DNA of 64,000 bases, taken from assembly GCA_013350335.1 (NCBI GenBank), contig CM023538.1, forward strand, positions 49,066,695 through 49,130,694, read 5' to 3'. This document shows positions 45,271 to 58,081 of this stretch, one piece after another (the first letter of the stretch is position 1; each line of letters opens with the position of its first letter). The notes beneath the pieces are model-generated. The model did not search any database. It had not been told where the DNA came from and saw only the letters and a list, made by a program, of their open reading frames with translations. Source of the stretch: Chimonanthus salicifolius. Taxonomy: Eukaryota > Streptophyta > Magnoliopsida > Laurales > Calycanthaceae. A program made the translations under genes and the position numbers.

Positions 45271-46300
45271 TATTAGTTTCCCGGCTTGCCAAGTCACATA
45301 TTTGTCAATTTCATGACTTAGGTGAAGCATTGTGTCAGAAGGTCGAAGCCAAAGAAAAAAAGACTCAAGTGTTGAAGATTGAATTAAGAGCTTTGAAGAT
45401 GGAAAATCAAGTGCAAGATTCATCATCACCATGTGTATGTCAATCACACAGGTAAAACTAACCATAAATGACTTTAGGTGGAACCCACACCCTTAGTGGA
45501 CTTTGCTTAGACTTAAGGGGATCATATTGGTAAATATTAATCTAAGTCTAAGTGGTGCCTGAACAGTCACAGAATCAAATATGATAAACATTGGAAATCT
45601 GGTAATCTATTAGGTCGACCCATCATGTCCACCGACCCATTGGTGAAGACAGGACAGACCCATTGAGGTCATCGACACGTCGACCGGAATGACAGGGGTT
45701 CTGGACTGGAAGGACTGTCACTCAGAGCTACACTCAGTTCGAGCATATCGTGTCCACCGACCCCTCAATGACACAAGACCGACCCATCATGGTCATCAAT
45801 ATGTCAATTGGATTTGGGCTGTCTTGGGAAAGAACAAATTGTAAATTCAGTATGCTCTCTGATATTCAGGTTCAACCTGTCGGGGAGCACGACATGTCGA
45901 CCTAGGTCGAGTTCAGTTCTGGACTTAGAACTCTGGGGTACTCTTAGACAGACACATCGAGGTCATCGACTCATCAGAGTACCATGACCGACCGATTGAT
46001 GGACATACATGTCGATCAATATTTTCAAGGTTCTAGATGAGTAGGCTTTGTATTTTTATGCTGCTCTTTTATAATCTGGACCGACCCATCGACGAGATCG
46101 ACATGTCTAACATAAGTCATGTCTACCCATCGATTGTGACCGTTTTCTTTCCGTTTGAGTTGTAATTAATGCGCAACAGTCACTTTGCCTGCACCGACCC
46201 ATCGACCACACCGACCCATCGGTGACCCAGAATTGGGAATTTTACGTTTGCCTATATATACTCCAATCCTTTGGTGTATTTGGTTGGATACCTTGGACAC
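45271..46300 (+). mobile_element. Truncated SIRE-like LTR, plus strand
   Basis: TATTAGTTTCCCGGCTTGCC at 45271 matches the usual LTR start TGTTAGTGCCCCGGCTTGCC. TTGTCAATTTCATGACTTAGG and AATCACACAGG blocks follow as in 35159-35858, reversed. The U3 at 45610-46230 repeats CCGACCCATCG and ATCGACATGTCGA-type motifs about seven times. CCTATATATACTCC near 46251 is the TATA box. The LTR breaks off shortly after and meets Athila-like gag at about 46303. Its R/U5 and the 5' end of the Athila element are both missing. Confidence 0.8.
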
Positions 46301-46302
46301 CT

Positions 46303-47657
46303 TAGAGCCTTGAATTTTATGATGGTTTAACCACATCGAACCGCACAATGGTCGAGTCTATGAAAGGTGGGGAATTTTTACAGCTAACTGCAAACAATGG
46401 ATGGAATTTCTTAGAATCATTGGCGGAAAGTTCTCAGCGATGGGACTTCTCCAAAAGAGAGAATTCAGCACAAACATCGAAGAGAGGAGGTTTGTACGAA
46501 GTTAACAATGACTTTGACGTTAAGATTGTGATCGCAAACCTAACGAAAAAAGTTGATGTTTTAACGATGTCTCAGGCGATGAACCCATCATTAGGATTGC
46601 ATGCTGAGGTTTGCACATTGTGTTCTAATCTAGGACACACTGCCCAAATCTGTCCTTCCATAGGATCAAATGCTGAGTGCTCAACCGATCAGGCCAATGC
46701 ACTCAATAATTTTGGAAGACAACAAGGAACCTCGTTTTCTGCCACATACAATCCTAATTGGCGGAATCATCCAAATTTTTCATGGCGTCAGAATCAACCT
46801 CAGTAGGTCAAGGACCTCCTCAATATCAAGGCCAACCATATCAACCTCCCCAATACCAACCACCCAACCAACCATACCATCCATCTCAAAATCATCCACC
46901 CCAGCCAAATCCATCCTATCAGTCCGGTCCATCTCAACAATGTAAGCCCTCTCTCGAGGATACGTTGCAGCAGTTCATGCAGTCCACGCAACAGGCTATG
47001 TACAAGCTTGAAACACAGATTGGGCAGTTAGCTACCGCGATAGGAGATAGAGAGAAAGGTAAGTTTCCCAGTCAGCCTATCCCAAATCCCAAGGGACAAA
47101 ATGAAGTTTTGTTATCTAATTCAGACTACGCTAACTCCATTACTATCTTGAGGTCTGGAAGACAGGTAGATAACAAGGTCGAACTGCCTAAACAACAGGA
47201 AGACCAGACAACTGGTCAACCAAAGCATCAAAAGGACCCACCTAGTCCATCTTCTGTCCAAAATACTCCAGAACAACCTGCTAAAAATACTTTTGTGCCT
47301 AAAGCTCCGTACCCTCAGAGGTTAGCTAATCCTAACAAAGGAGTACCTTATAGTGACATATTAGAGGTATTTAAACACATCAGTATCAATATACCTCTAC
47401 TTGAAGCTATAAATCAGGTACCCTCCTATGCCAAATTTTTGAAAGACCTCTGTACGGTGAAACGGAAAACCAATGTTCCCAAAATGGAATTTTTAGCAGA
47501 AAATACGAGTTCACTCATCCAACAAGGGTTTCCAATAAAACACAAGGATCCTGGGTGCCCAACCATCGCTTGCACCATTGGTACATTTGATATTGATAGG
47601 GCCTTGTTAGATCTTGGAGCCAATGTCAGCCTACTGCCATACTCTGTTTATGAGTAG
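46303..47657 (+). pseudogene. Athila-like gag and protease start
   Basis: It begins mid-gag with FYDGLTTSNRTMVESM, the conserved Athila capsid motif; the N-terminal half is absent. A knuckle CTLCSNLGHTAQIC follows near 46611-46652. A frame change near 46800 leads to a Pro/Gln/Tyr-rich linker (QYQGQPYQPPQYQPP) and the block LEDTLQQFMQSTQQAMYKLE. The pre-protease region has ITILRSGRQVDNK and PYPQRLANPNK. The protease start near 47610 reads LLDLGANVSLLP, with Leu in place of the Ser/Thr of D-S/T-G. The frame ends at TAG 47655 with another shift. Confidence 0.9.
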
Positions 47658-49417
47658 TTAGGGTAGGTGAGTTGAAACCCACTACTATCACACTTCAGTT
47701 AGCCGATCGCTCTGTGAAAATCCCGAGAGGTGTGATAGAAGACATTCTGGTGAAAGTAGACAAATTCTACTTTCTGGTCGATTTTGTAGTGTTGGATACA
47801 CAACCTGTTCAGAACGAAAGTGGGCACATTCCGGTTATTCTTGGACGACAATTCTTGGCCACCACTAAAGCTGTTATCAATTGCCAAGATGGTATGCTTA
47901 GGTTGTCGTTCGGAGATCTGACGACAGAACTCAATGTGTTCAACCTATGTAAACAACCTTCCTGTACAGATGATCTGTATGAGGTTAATTTGATTCAGAG
48001 TTCTGTAGAAGAATCCTTTCTTCACTTTATTTGCGACGATCCATTTGAGAAGTCACTGTCCACCTTTGGCACAGATTTCAATGAAAGTGGTAAGCAAGAG
48101 GTGAACGCTCTACTGAATGAAGTTCCATATGTTGATGTTAGAGCAAGGTAATTCGAACCTCTCCCTGTGAGTCAATCTGTACCAGTCCCCTCTGTCGAGA
48201 AACCACCAAAATTAGAGCTCAAACCACTCCCTGAGACTTTAAAATATTCTTACTTGGGACCATCAGAAACTTTACCTATCATCATAGCTTCCGATTTAAC
48301 TTCAGAGCAGGAGTCTAAACTCCTTGCTATTTTGAGAGAACATAGAGAAGCTATTGGATGGTCTATTGCCGATCTTAAAGGGATTAGCCCCTCTGTGGTC
48401 ATGCACAAAATTCATCTGGAGGAAAACTCCAAAGCGTCTAGAGAACCACAGAGACGACTGAATTCGGCAATGCAGGACGTGGTAAGAGCCGAAATTTTAA
48501 AACTTCTCGAGGCGGGTATCATCTACCCAATCTCTGACAGTGCATGGGTGAGTCCGATACAGGTTGTCCCAAAGAAATCTAGTGTGACGGTAGTTAAGAA
48601 TGAGGATAATGAGCTAGTTCCTACCCGTGTTCAAACGGGTTGGACAGTTTGTATTGACTACCGAAAACTGAACACTGCTACTCGAAAGGATCACTTCCCA
48701 CTTCCATTCATTGATCAGATGCTTGAGCGTTTGGCCGGTCATGCATTCTACTGTTTTCTCGATGGTTATTCCGGCTATAACCAAATCTGTGTTGCTCCTG
48801 AGGATCAGGAGAAGACCACCTTCACCTGTCCATTTGGTACTTTTGCCTACCGTCGCATACCTTTTGGGCTGTGCAATGCACCTGCTACCTTTCAACGGTG
48901 TATGATCAGCATATTTTCAGACATGGTAGAGCGATGTCTGGAAGTTTTTATGGATGATTTCTCAGTCTTTGGTTCCTCGTTTGACCAATGCCTACATCAT
49001 CTAACCCTTGTGTTAGTCCGATGTAAAGAAAAGAACCTAGTACTCAATTGGGAAAAATGTCACTTCATGGTGAAACAGGGCATAGTCTTAGGTCACATTA
49101 TATCTGACAAAGGAATAGAAGTTGATAAAGCTAAGGTTGATTTGATCTCTCGTCTTCCACGACCCCAAACTGTTAAAGAGATCAGATCATTCCTAGGTCA
49201 TGCTGGTTTCTACAGGAGATTTATCAAAGATTTCAGTAAAATTTCCAGACCTCTCTGTAGACTCCTGACTAAGGATTCAAATTTCGATTTTAATGATGAG
49301 TGCGTCCAGGCCTTTGAAAAATTGAAAACTTCATTGATCTCTGCTCCGATAATTCGACCTCCTGATTGGTCTGTTCCTTTTGAGATAATGTGTGATGCCT
49401 CTGACTATGCAGTATGA
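47658..49417 (+). pseudogene. Athila-like protease end and reverse transcriptase
   Basis: From about 47665 one frame runs on to 51091, interrupted only by stops at 48149, 49415 and 49922. The protease ends with DFVVLDTQPVQNESG, then HIPVILGRQFLATTKAVIN. RT motifs are VCIDYRKLNTATRKDHFPLP, FLDGYSGYNQICVAPEDQEK, TFTCPFGTFAYRRIPFGLCN and the catalytic VFMDDFSVFG near 48940-48972. The connection LGHAGFYRRFIKDFSKI follows, and the RNase H begins MCDASDYAV before TGA at 49415. All catalytic Asp residues of RT are kept. This is a good-quality Athila pol with few disruptions. Confidence 0.93.
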
Positions 49418-49924
49418 GATGTTTTAGGTCAAAGGGTCAATAAGTTACCTCATGTTATCCATTATGCAAGCAAAACATTGAACGATGCTCAATTGCACTA
49501 TTCCACAACGGAAAAGGAATTGTTAGCAGTCGTTTTTGCGCTAGACAAATTTCGATCTTACCTTGTGGGTTCGAAGGTCATTATCTATTCTGATCATGCT
49601 GCTCTCAAGTATCTTTTGTCTAAGAAAGATGCTAAGTCCCGCTTGATTAGATGGGTCCTCTTGCTAGAAGAATTTGATATTGAAATTCGGGACAAGAAAG
49701 GTTCCGAGAATGTGGTAGCAGACCATTTGTCTAGAATGGTAACTGACTTTTCTGATGACCTCGCACCTATTACTGAGTCATTTCTTGATGACCAACTCAT
49801 ATCAGTTTCCCAATTACCTTGGTTTGCAGATATTGTGAATTATCTTGTTACTGGTTTGATGCTTGCGCATTGGACTAAGCAAGATAAGTCAAAGTTTCTG
49901 GCAGAAGTCAAATACTTTATCTAG
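49418..49924 (+). pseudogene. Athila-like RNase H
   Basis: Same frame after the [60 protein letters not shown] and ADHLSRM. It ends at TAG 49922, where Trp would be expected before DDPYLFK. Confidence 0.92.
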
Positions 49925-51091
49925 GATGATCCATACCTGTTCAAATATTGTTCGGACCAAATCATTCGTCGTTGTGTCCCAAAGTCCGATCAACTCAGTG
50001 TTATTAAGTTTTGTCATGATCAGGCTTGTGGAGGTCATTTCAGTTCGAACAAGACCACTGCGAAGATTTTGCGGTGTGGTTTTTACTGGCCTTCCATGTT
50101 CAAAGATACCCATACCTATTGTGTGTCATGTGACAGATGTCAGAGGTTAGGTAGTCTGTCTCGTCGAAATATGATGCCTTTAAACCCAATTTTACCTGTT
50201 GAACTTTTTGATGTTTGGGGCATTGATTTCATGGGACCATTTCCTAATTCCTTTGGTAATCTTTATATTTTGGTAGGGGTAGATTATGTCAGTAAGTGGG
50301 TTGAAGCGGTGGCTTGCAAAACCAATGATCATAAAGTTGTCCTCCGTTTCTTAAAAGAAAATGTTTTCTCTAGATTTGGAATACCACGAACCATCATTAG
50401 TGATGAGGGTAAGCACTTCTGTAATCGCCCGTTTAAAACATTGATGAAATCATATGGGGTGACGCATAAGGTTGCTACTCCTTATCATCCGCAAACAAGT
50501 GGGCAAGTGGAAATTTCAAATCGAGAGATTAAACATATTCTGGAGAAGACAGTTAATCCATCCAGGAAAGACTGGTCTTTGAGACTTACTGATGCACTCT
50601 GGGCATATCGTACTGCATTCAAAACGCCCATTGGAATGTTCCCCTATAGGATAGTGTATGGAAAAGCCTGTCATTTACCAGTTGAGTTAGAGCATAGAGC
50701 ATATTGGGCTATCAAGCATATGAATTTTGCTTTAGACAAGACTGGGCAGCATAGAAAGCTCCAGTTGTCTGAACTGGATGAAATTAGGAGAGATGCCTAT
50801 GACACTGCGAGAAAGTACAAAGACCGGATGAAATTGTTTCATGATAAGAATATTATGAGGAAAACTTTCACTGTTGGTCAGAAGGTCTTACTGTACAATT
50901 CTCGATTACATTTGTTTCCAGGAAAATTGAGGTCAAAATTGATACGTCCATTCATTGTTGAGACTGTGTTTCCTCATGGAGCGGTAATAATTAAAAAAAT
51001 TAAGAATGGTCGCATTATGAAAGTTAATGGTCAACGTTTGAAACCATTCTTAGAGATGAATCCATCTGAAGAAGAGACTATCAATATGTAA
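49925..51091 (+). pseudogene. Athila-like integrase
   Basis: The zinc-binding N-terminus spans [15 protein letters not shown] and [11 protein letters not shown] (50020-50150). The DD35E core shows [24 protein letters not shown] and [16 protein letters not shown] with all three acidic residues. The C-terminus [19 protein letters not shown] with [11 protein letters not shown] matches the Athila family. The frame is uninterrupted from 49925 to the stop at 51089, so this is the best preserved domain of the window. There is no chromodomain. Confidence 0.94.
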
Positions 51092-53189
51092 GATAATCCA
51101 ATCTACCAGGATTGATAGGAAGGTCCGCTTCCATCCATTCATCCATCTACTCATCATTTTATGTCTGAGTTTGAGTCTGTTTGTGTCCGTTTGTCCATTT
51201 TGTCTAGTCTGTTTAGATTAGGTTTTTGCATTTTGTGTGTGTCTCTGAGTCTATGTTGCGTTTGTCTGTGAGTTAGTATGTGTTTGTGTTGATGTTGGAC
51301 TAGTTTAGGTTTTTACTTTTGTTGAGTCAGTTTTTGTGTTTTTGTGTCAGTATAGAGTCTTTGTTGTGTGTTGTGTTTTTGTTATCTATTTGTTTTTGCA
51401 GGTTTTGAATAAAGAAAGCCCTCTCAGGTATTTTTTTGAATTTTTAGTTGTTCGTTTCTGATATTTTCTTCTAATTTGCAACTGATCATTGTAGATTAGG
51501 AAATATTGAGGACAATGTTCAACTTAAGTTTGGGGGTATTGAGGGGTCACTTATTAGTTTGTTTGTTTGAAGTCCCAAAAAATAAATAAATAAATAAATA
51601 TATACTTGATTTCAGCATTAATATGTCGATTAAAATTTTTATATCATTCTTTCCCATTTGAATTTTGTGAAATTTATGCTTGGAAATTTTTACACAGCCA
51701 TATTAATGTTAACCTGAAAAAAAAGAGTATTCATGAGTTAAGTGATCACTGGAGGAATACCAGTGGAGACTTATGACCCAGTGAGCTTTTGAGCCATTCT
51801 ATTTTTCTGAGGGTTATAAGTAATTCTTATTTTCTTTGATGTGCGTATTGGGTTTTGTTAGATCTCATTATTTCTTTGTCTTTGGTCAAATACTGAGAAT
51901 GACATCAAAATTGGATTATTACACTAGAGTTTTTCTGAATTTATTTGAAACAATTAAATATTCATATGAAGCTTAAGAAGTGATATAGGCCATTGTTTTG
52001 GATCGTTTGAGTCTTTGAAGCCTACCTATATTCGTCATATTATCATGTTAGTTCCCACTTTTGAGCTTTGAATGTAAATTTATCCTATTTTTATTGATTA
52101 ACCATGTTATCCATACCCAACTCCGGTTGTGGAGTTGAGTCAAAATTGAAAAATCTATGACTTATTCTAGGACCTCGGAAAAGGTTAGAGATGATTGTTA
52201 TTGGGATGGTACTCTGAGAAAACTATGGCACTTGAAAAGAAAAAAAAATGATGATGAGAGATGCAAAAGAAAATAAAAGAAAAAAAGCATCAAAAGGAAA
52301 TGAAAAAAAAAAAAAAAAAAAAAAGGGAACATCCGTCCATCATAAATGAAGGATGTGAAAAAAAAAATGAAAAAAAAAAGGAAGAATTGAATTTGAAAAT
52401 AAAAGAAATGCATTGAAGACTCTGATTGCTAAAAGGAAAATAGAGGAAAAAGAATTTCATTATAAAATTTTGAAGACCTCTACCTTTTCTGTTCAAAATA
52501 TTAATTTTAGAGTCTTGTTATCCTTTTTCGAAGTTACCCAGTCCTAAGCCACGTTTCGTCCTACATGAAGTCCTATTAATCTCAGTTAATATGGTATTTA
52601 AAGTGGAGAATAGATGAAGAAGAATAATGGTGTTTTATTCAACGTTCTCAGGAAAATGGCATCCTTTTATGAGATCTATGTTTTTCTTTGATTTTAGTCA
52701 TGCTTTGATGATAAATGTGTGAGATATTTGCATTTGAGAAATTATTCCGCTCACATATACTATTGAGAGAAAATTAACCCAATCTCTCAGTGAAAATCTT
52801 TCTGAGAGATATACTTTTGTGAGATTTGAAGTCGAAGCGCATTTTCAGCTGGTGGTTGCCCAACTTGTGCGTATTTTGAAAAAGAAGGTTATGTTAATAT
52901 TTGGCTATCACACACTACACTCCAAGTATAAGTTTTGTAAAATAATTTTGGAGTTGTATGATTTTTAAATTTTGATTTATATATTTTTGCTGAAATTTGA
53001 TGTTTGTGGGTATCATCACTGAAAGCCCTCACGAGACTATAACTCGTCCACTAGTAGTGAGCTAGGGGTTTAAAGGTTTATTGCATATGCTAAATGCAAT
53101 CGAGAGTGCCAGTGAAAGTGGTGCAGTTTAAGATTTTTATTTTTGTTTTTAGAGTTTTTAGTTTTTGTTTTGCTCGAGGACTAGCAAAA
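51092..53189 (+). other. Non-coding 3' region of the Athila-like element
   Basis: About 2.1 kb between pol and the polypurine tract. No env-like ORF is recognisable. AAGTTTGGGGGTATTG at about 51526 is a second polypurine-like tract, as seen after pol in many Athila elements. AAAT repeats lie at 51580-51600. A purine-rich A-run tract occurs at 52235-52390. The tail just before the LTR contains GCTCGAGGACTAGCAAAATC. Confidence 0.6.
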
Positions 53190-53207
53190 TCTAAGTGTGG
53201 GGGTATT
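53190..53207 (+). promoter_or_regulatory. Polypurine tract of the Athila-like element
   Basis: TCTAAGTGTGGGGGTATT directly precedes the LTR start TGATGAGCAC. Confidence 0.85.
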
Positions 53208-55090
53208 TGATGAGCACAGGAAAATGACCATTTTACCTTTGTATTTGGACTAGTTAGCCTCTTGTTTTGTGTGTTTTAGAATATGTTTAATGAGATTTTA
53301 AATGTTTTGCAGGATTTATAGGGAAATGCAAGATATGAGAATTAAAAAGGAGAATTTTGCAATTTATGGGCATAAGTTTATATTTTGAAAAGTTAGAATT
53401 TTTAATAATTATTTTACCACAATTTTAGGGATTTTATTTGTAAACTAATTAATTCAAATCGATTTATGAGAGTTTGGATTAATTTAATACATTTTTAGAA
53501 TTGATTGTAAGTGGTAAAATTAATTATTAGATTTTTCATATTTGTAAAGCCCAATTATTAAGCCCATTAAGAAAAGCACATGAAAAAATCCACATGTGTA
53601 AGTACTATATTTATTATCTCAAGAGGAAATTTGAAATTTACAAGTTAATATAAGAGGATTTTCGAGTTTGGCAAGTGGATTAAGGAAAGAGAAAGAAAAT
53701 AAGAAAGGGAGAAAAATAAGGAAGGTTTGATAAATGTTCGGTATTTTAGTCATAAATTTCCACTCCGATATCTAATTGCTTTGATTTTTTTTTTGCGTTG
53801 GAAAGAATACTTCAAGAGCTACAACTTTATAATTTATAACTTTTTCTGATTCAGAAGTTAAAAAGGCCAAAACTGAGCTAAAAGATGATATATGTGTAAA
53901 GAATGAGATTCTGCACCCACTTTCCTTATACGAATTTAGCTCCTTGCCTCCTTTAAGTCATTCCATATTTAGCACAAATCATATCCGCCCTCCATGTGTC
54001 CCTTGTTTTATTTAAATCTTTAAATCCAATCCATTCATTCCACCTCCTTTCAACTATAAATACTAGCCCTCTCCCATTGAGAAAACTGAACTTGGGCATT
54101 GAAGAAAATGAGAGGAGAGGAAGAAGGGAAGGAGATAGTGTGATTTTCAAACATCACAAGGGTTCTTTAAGGTTGGTGATTTTGAATTTCTCATTTTATT
54201 TTCTTATCCTTTAATTTCAATTCCATTGTATTGTAATTTCAATTTCTTGTTTTGAATAAAATAAGGGTGTGCTGAAATATTAGTCTATGATTTTTCAATT
54301 ATTTAATTCATGCATTATGATGGTTTGATTTTATTTTAATTCTTTTTTATAAAATACATGTTGGATTTAATTTTAGATTTTTCAAATTAAATGCACTGAA
54401 ATATTTAGATTAAATAGACTTCATTCTCCAATCTAAGGCTCTTGTTTTCAAGAGTGCACTGAAATATTTAGGTTTGGAGAGAAAGTTTAAATTCTATTTA
54501 ATCTAAGGTTTAATTTGAGAAGTTGATGATTATTGAATTCATGGCTTTTATATTTGGAATTTTAATCAATGAAAAATTTGAATACAAGGTTAGTAATTTA
54601 TGTGAGCTCCGTATTTTAGGCCTTGATATTATTTTTAAAATATGAAAAATAAAGCCTCCATAATTCTTTGACCCAATTCCACTGTAAATATGTAGAGAGG
54701 TAGTTTAGGTGTCTTTAATTTTATTTTTGTTTATAAAAACTCAAATCTTTGAAATTGATGAAATAGGTTGGAAATAATTTAATTACATCTTAATTCTGTA
54801 TTTTAAATTAGATTGAGATTGTTTATATTTTTATATTAATGCCACCATCTTAATTAAAATTAGTTAAATTATTAGATTCTATGTTTAAATTTAGAATGTT
54901 TCTAAATTAAGATTAAAGCTCATAGATTAGATAAATAACTCCATATTTCTTAAAGTTCTTAAAATACTTAATTCAATGGTGTATTTTCATGGATATATTT
55001 TCCTAAGTTCCGTTGGGTTCGACCTCGCACTTAATCGCTATAGTATCTAAATGGTTCGTGCGCTTGCGAGTTATAAATTTAAAATTTGCA
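53208..55090 (+). mobile_element. 3' LTR of the Athila-like element
   Basis: It starts TGATGAGCACAGG. A TATA box CTATAAATAC is near 54054 in a U3/R border context. It ends after the conserved tail GTTGGGTTCGACCTCGCACT and GCGCTTGCGAGTT with TTTGCA at 55090, where Athila LTRs usually meet the primer site. Length is 1883 bp. Its first roughly 1.53 kb is repeated in reverse complement at 55130-56699. The matching 5' LTR is absent from the window. Confidence 0.82.
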
Positions 55091-55129
55091 CAAAAATTAA
55101 TTCTTCAATCTAGGAACTCTAATTTTAAG

Positions 55130-56699
55130 ATTTTGAATTTTATAAACAAAAATAAAATTAAAAACAACTAAAATTACTTCTATACATATTTACAATGGAA
55201 TTGGATCAGAGACTCAAGAAGGCATTATTATCCATATTTTAACAATAAAATAATGGCCTAGAAAATGGAGTTCACGTAAATTATTTAATACGCATTCAAA
55301 TTTCTCATTCATTAAAATTCTAAATATGTAATCTATGAAATCCATCTAATTAAGAAAAATCAATTCTCGCCTTAGGTTTAGGTAAAATTTCTACTTCTAA
55401 TTCCGAATCTAAGATAATCTCACTCTTAAAAAGAGCCTTAAACTGGAAAAATCAAGTTCTACTAATCCTAAAATAATCTCAATTTCCTTGAATTTCTTAG
55501 AAAAATAAACAATATAAAATTATGAATACAATGGAAACAAAATTGAAATTTTCATTACACATGAAAGAACAATTGGAAAACTATAATTCTAATTCTCACA
55601 TTCTCTTATTGATTAAAGCATTGGAATAAAAATTACAATACAATTGGAATTTTGGAATTTAAAAAAATAATAAAATACAATGGAAAATTAAAATCACCAA
55701 CCTCAAGAACCCAATGTGAAAATCAAAATTGCTAAAGTCTTCTCTTCTCCTTTTCAATCCCTCTCTAAAGCCTAACCAACTGTGAAATTCTCTACCCAAG
55801 TTCAATTTTCTCAATGGGAGAGGGAGTATTTATAGATGAAAAGAGGTGGAATGAATGCCTTGGATTTAAAGATTTAAATAAATAAAGGGACACTTAGAGG
55901 GTTGATATTGTTTGTGCTAAACTTGGAATGCCTTAAAGGAGGCAAGGAGGTGGAAGAAAATAGTAAAATTCGTGTACGGAAAGTGGGTACAAAATCTCAT
56001 TTTTTACACATATACCACCTTACAGCTCAGTTTTGACCTAGTTAACGTCTGAATCAGGAAAACTCGTAAATTACAAAGTTATAGTCCTTGAAGTTTTCTT
56101 TCCAACCCAAGAAGAATAAAAGCAATCGGACATTGAAGTGAAACATTATGGTCAAAATACTCAACATATGTCAAACCTTCCTCCTTTTTCTCCACTTCTT
56201 ATTTTGCTTTTTTTTCCTTAACCCACTTGCCAAATTCGAAAATCTTCTTATATTGACTTGTAAATTTCAAATTTCCTCATATGTATCTTGAGATGATGAA
56301 AAAAGACTTCATACATGTGGATTTCTTCATGGGTTTTTCTTAAATGGCTTAATAGTTAGGCTTTTAAAAGTATGTAAAATCTAATAAATAATTTTACCAC
56401 TTACATTCAATTCTAAAAATGTACTAAATTAATTCAAACTCTCATAAATGGATTTGAATTAATTAGTTTACAATAAAACCCTAAATTGTGATAAAATAAT
56501 TATTAAAAATTTCAACTTTTCAAAAATATCAACTTATGCCCATAAATTGTACAATTCACCATTTGAATTCTCATATCTTCTATTTTCCTGTAAATCCTGC
56601 AAAACATCCAAAATTCATTAAACATATCTTAAAACACACAAAAGAAGGGCTAGCTCGTCCAAATATAAGGGTAAAATATTCATTTTCATGTGTTCATCA
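55130..56699 (-). mobile_element. Inverted, truncated second copy of the Athila-like LTR
   Basis: On the minus strand it starts TGATGAACACATG at 56699 and follows the sequence of 53208-54740 with scattered differences and small indels, including the TATA region (about 55830). The last roughly 350 bp of the LTR are missing at about 55130. The right border meets a SIRE-like LTR of element C exactly at its TG end. It could be what is left of a second element inserted in that LTR. Confidence 0.85.
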
Positions 56700-58068
56700 C
56701 CCACCTTTGTGCCGAAGACGCCGCTCCAGAATTTTTATAGTGGTTCTGGGGTACCTCCCTTATTCTACTTCGAAATAAAGGTTTTAAAAGAAAATTAAAA
56801 CCAAGAAGCACTTGCCTTTAAAGCTCTCTCTTCTGATGTGTGCTTCTTAGAGATCTCACTCATGTATGCCGTCGCTCTGCCTCGTAGCCGTCGTTTAGCA
56901 ATCACAGTCTAAGGGGGGTCAAGGAAACTGGTTCTACCAAAGGTTTCCTAGTTTATGGTTCTATCCATCTCACTTTCAAACTCAATCCTCAGATTGTTTG
57001 TCTATGAGTTTTCCTCTCTCTCACAACTCAATCTATTTGATTGGTTGTATTTGATTCCCCTAGTGTAAGCACGAGAGAGAGAGTAATCCTTCTGTTGGCC
57101 CTTATTTATGGTCATTGGTAAAGATGAGGGTCCAACTGATCCGTTCGAAGGATACCAATTGGTTGCATAAAGAATTGTTTATATAGCGAAGGCAACTAGT
57201 TGAAGTAATGGTAATGTACCGACAGGTCGGTCACACCAAGGGGTCGGTGACTAGAATTGTTATAATTCCAACCGTTGTGCATTAAGTGCACTCCCAAAGG
57301 TAATATTTTTTTCCGGTCGACATGTCATTGTCGCCGATGGGTTTACACTTATGGTACCGAGAGGTCGGTCCATACGAGATGCTCATTCTGGTGCAAATCA
57401 TGCTGGACAATAATTTCAACTCTTGAAACTTGTTATCCAGAAGGTTTGTCGCCCTTTTCCGATGTGCTGGTTCTGGTACTCTCGATCAGCTTTGATTGCC
57501 GATTTGTCTGTTTCTTCGAGAGTCTACATGAGTTCAAGGATTCCGGAACTCAGGATCACGATCGAAGAATCATTGACCACGAGGGGTCATTTCAACCTTT
57601 CACCGAGGGGTTGGTGCATACGATACTCTCGATCAGAGAAAAACCCAAAATGACAGTTTAATGTTCCAAAATCTAATCTCATTCAAGCAAACTAGTCCTT
57701 GACCACGATGGCTCGATCCTGACTGGACTGAGGGGTCGGTGAGATAAACTGGTCGTGCTGACAGTGAAACCAAGTACATATTTCGAAGTTGGGTTCTAAT
57801 TCACTGTCAAGCATCCTCTCTAGGCTTTTTATAATTTAACCATTTGTTTCTCCAAGCCTAGCGATAGTCCTTTCTGAGGTGTGTGTACAACCTAAAGTCA
57901 TCTATGTCCATATTACCTGTTTTGTAATTACCTATAACGATGAGTTTCAATCCGGTGGAGCGTGATCTTCATTCTTGATCACATTGGGTCTTCAAGCTTC
58001 CAGCAAGTGTTCTTTTCGAGTCATGGAATTGACAAATATAGGGTCTTAGCCAAGCCGAGGTATTAACA
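56700..58068 (-). mobile_element. Partial 3' LTR of SIRE-like element C
   Basis: It matches the 5' LTR (60981-62895) from the LTR start at 58068 down to the block GAATTTTTATAGTGGTTC near 56735. It is cut at 56700 by the inverted Athila-like LTR, so about 550 bp of the R/U5 end are missing. A polypurine tract adjoins it at 58069. Confidence 0.9.
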
Positions 58069-58081
58069 ATCTCCCCCTTTG
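58069..58081 (-). promoter_or_regulatory. Polypurine tract of element C
   Basis: Read on the minus strand, AAAGGGGGAGATTG directly precedes the LTR start TTAATACCTCGGC, as is typical for SIRE-like elements. Confidence 0.88.

Noticed and set aside
46670..46945. Ser/Thr/Pro-rich plus-strand frame and its antisense
   Set aside because: Both are shadow frames of the Pro/Gln-rich linker in Athila-like gag.
51092..53189. env-like ORF in the Athila-like element
   Set aside because: No open frame or membrane segment of useful length; the Phe-rich minus frames come from A-rich runs.
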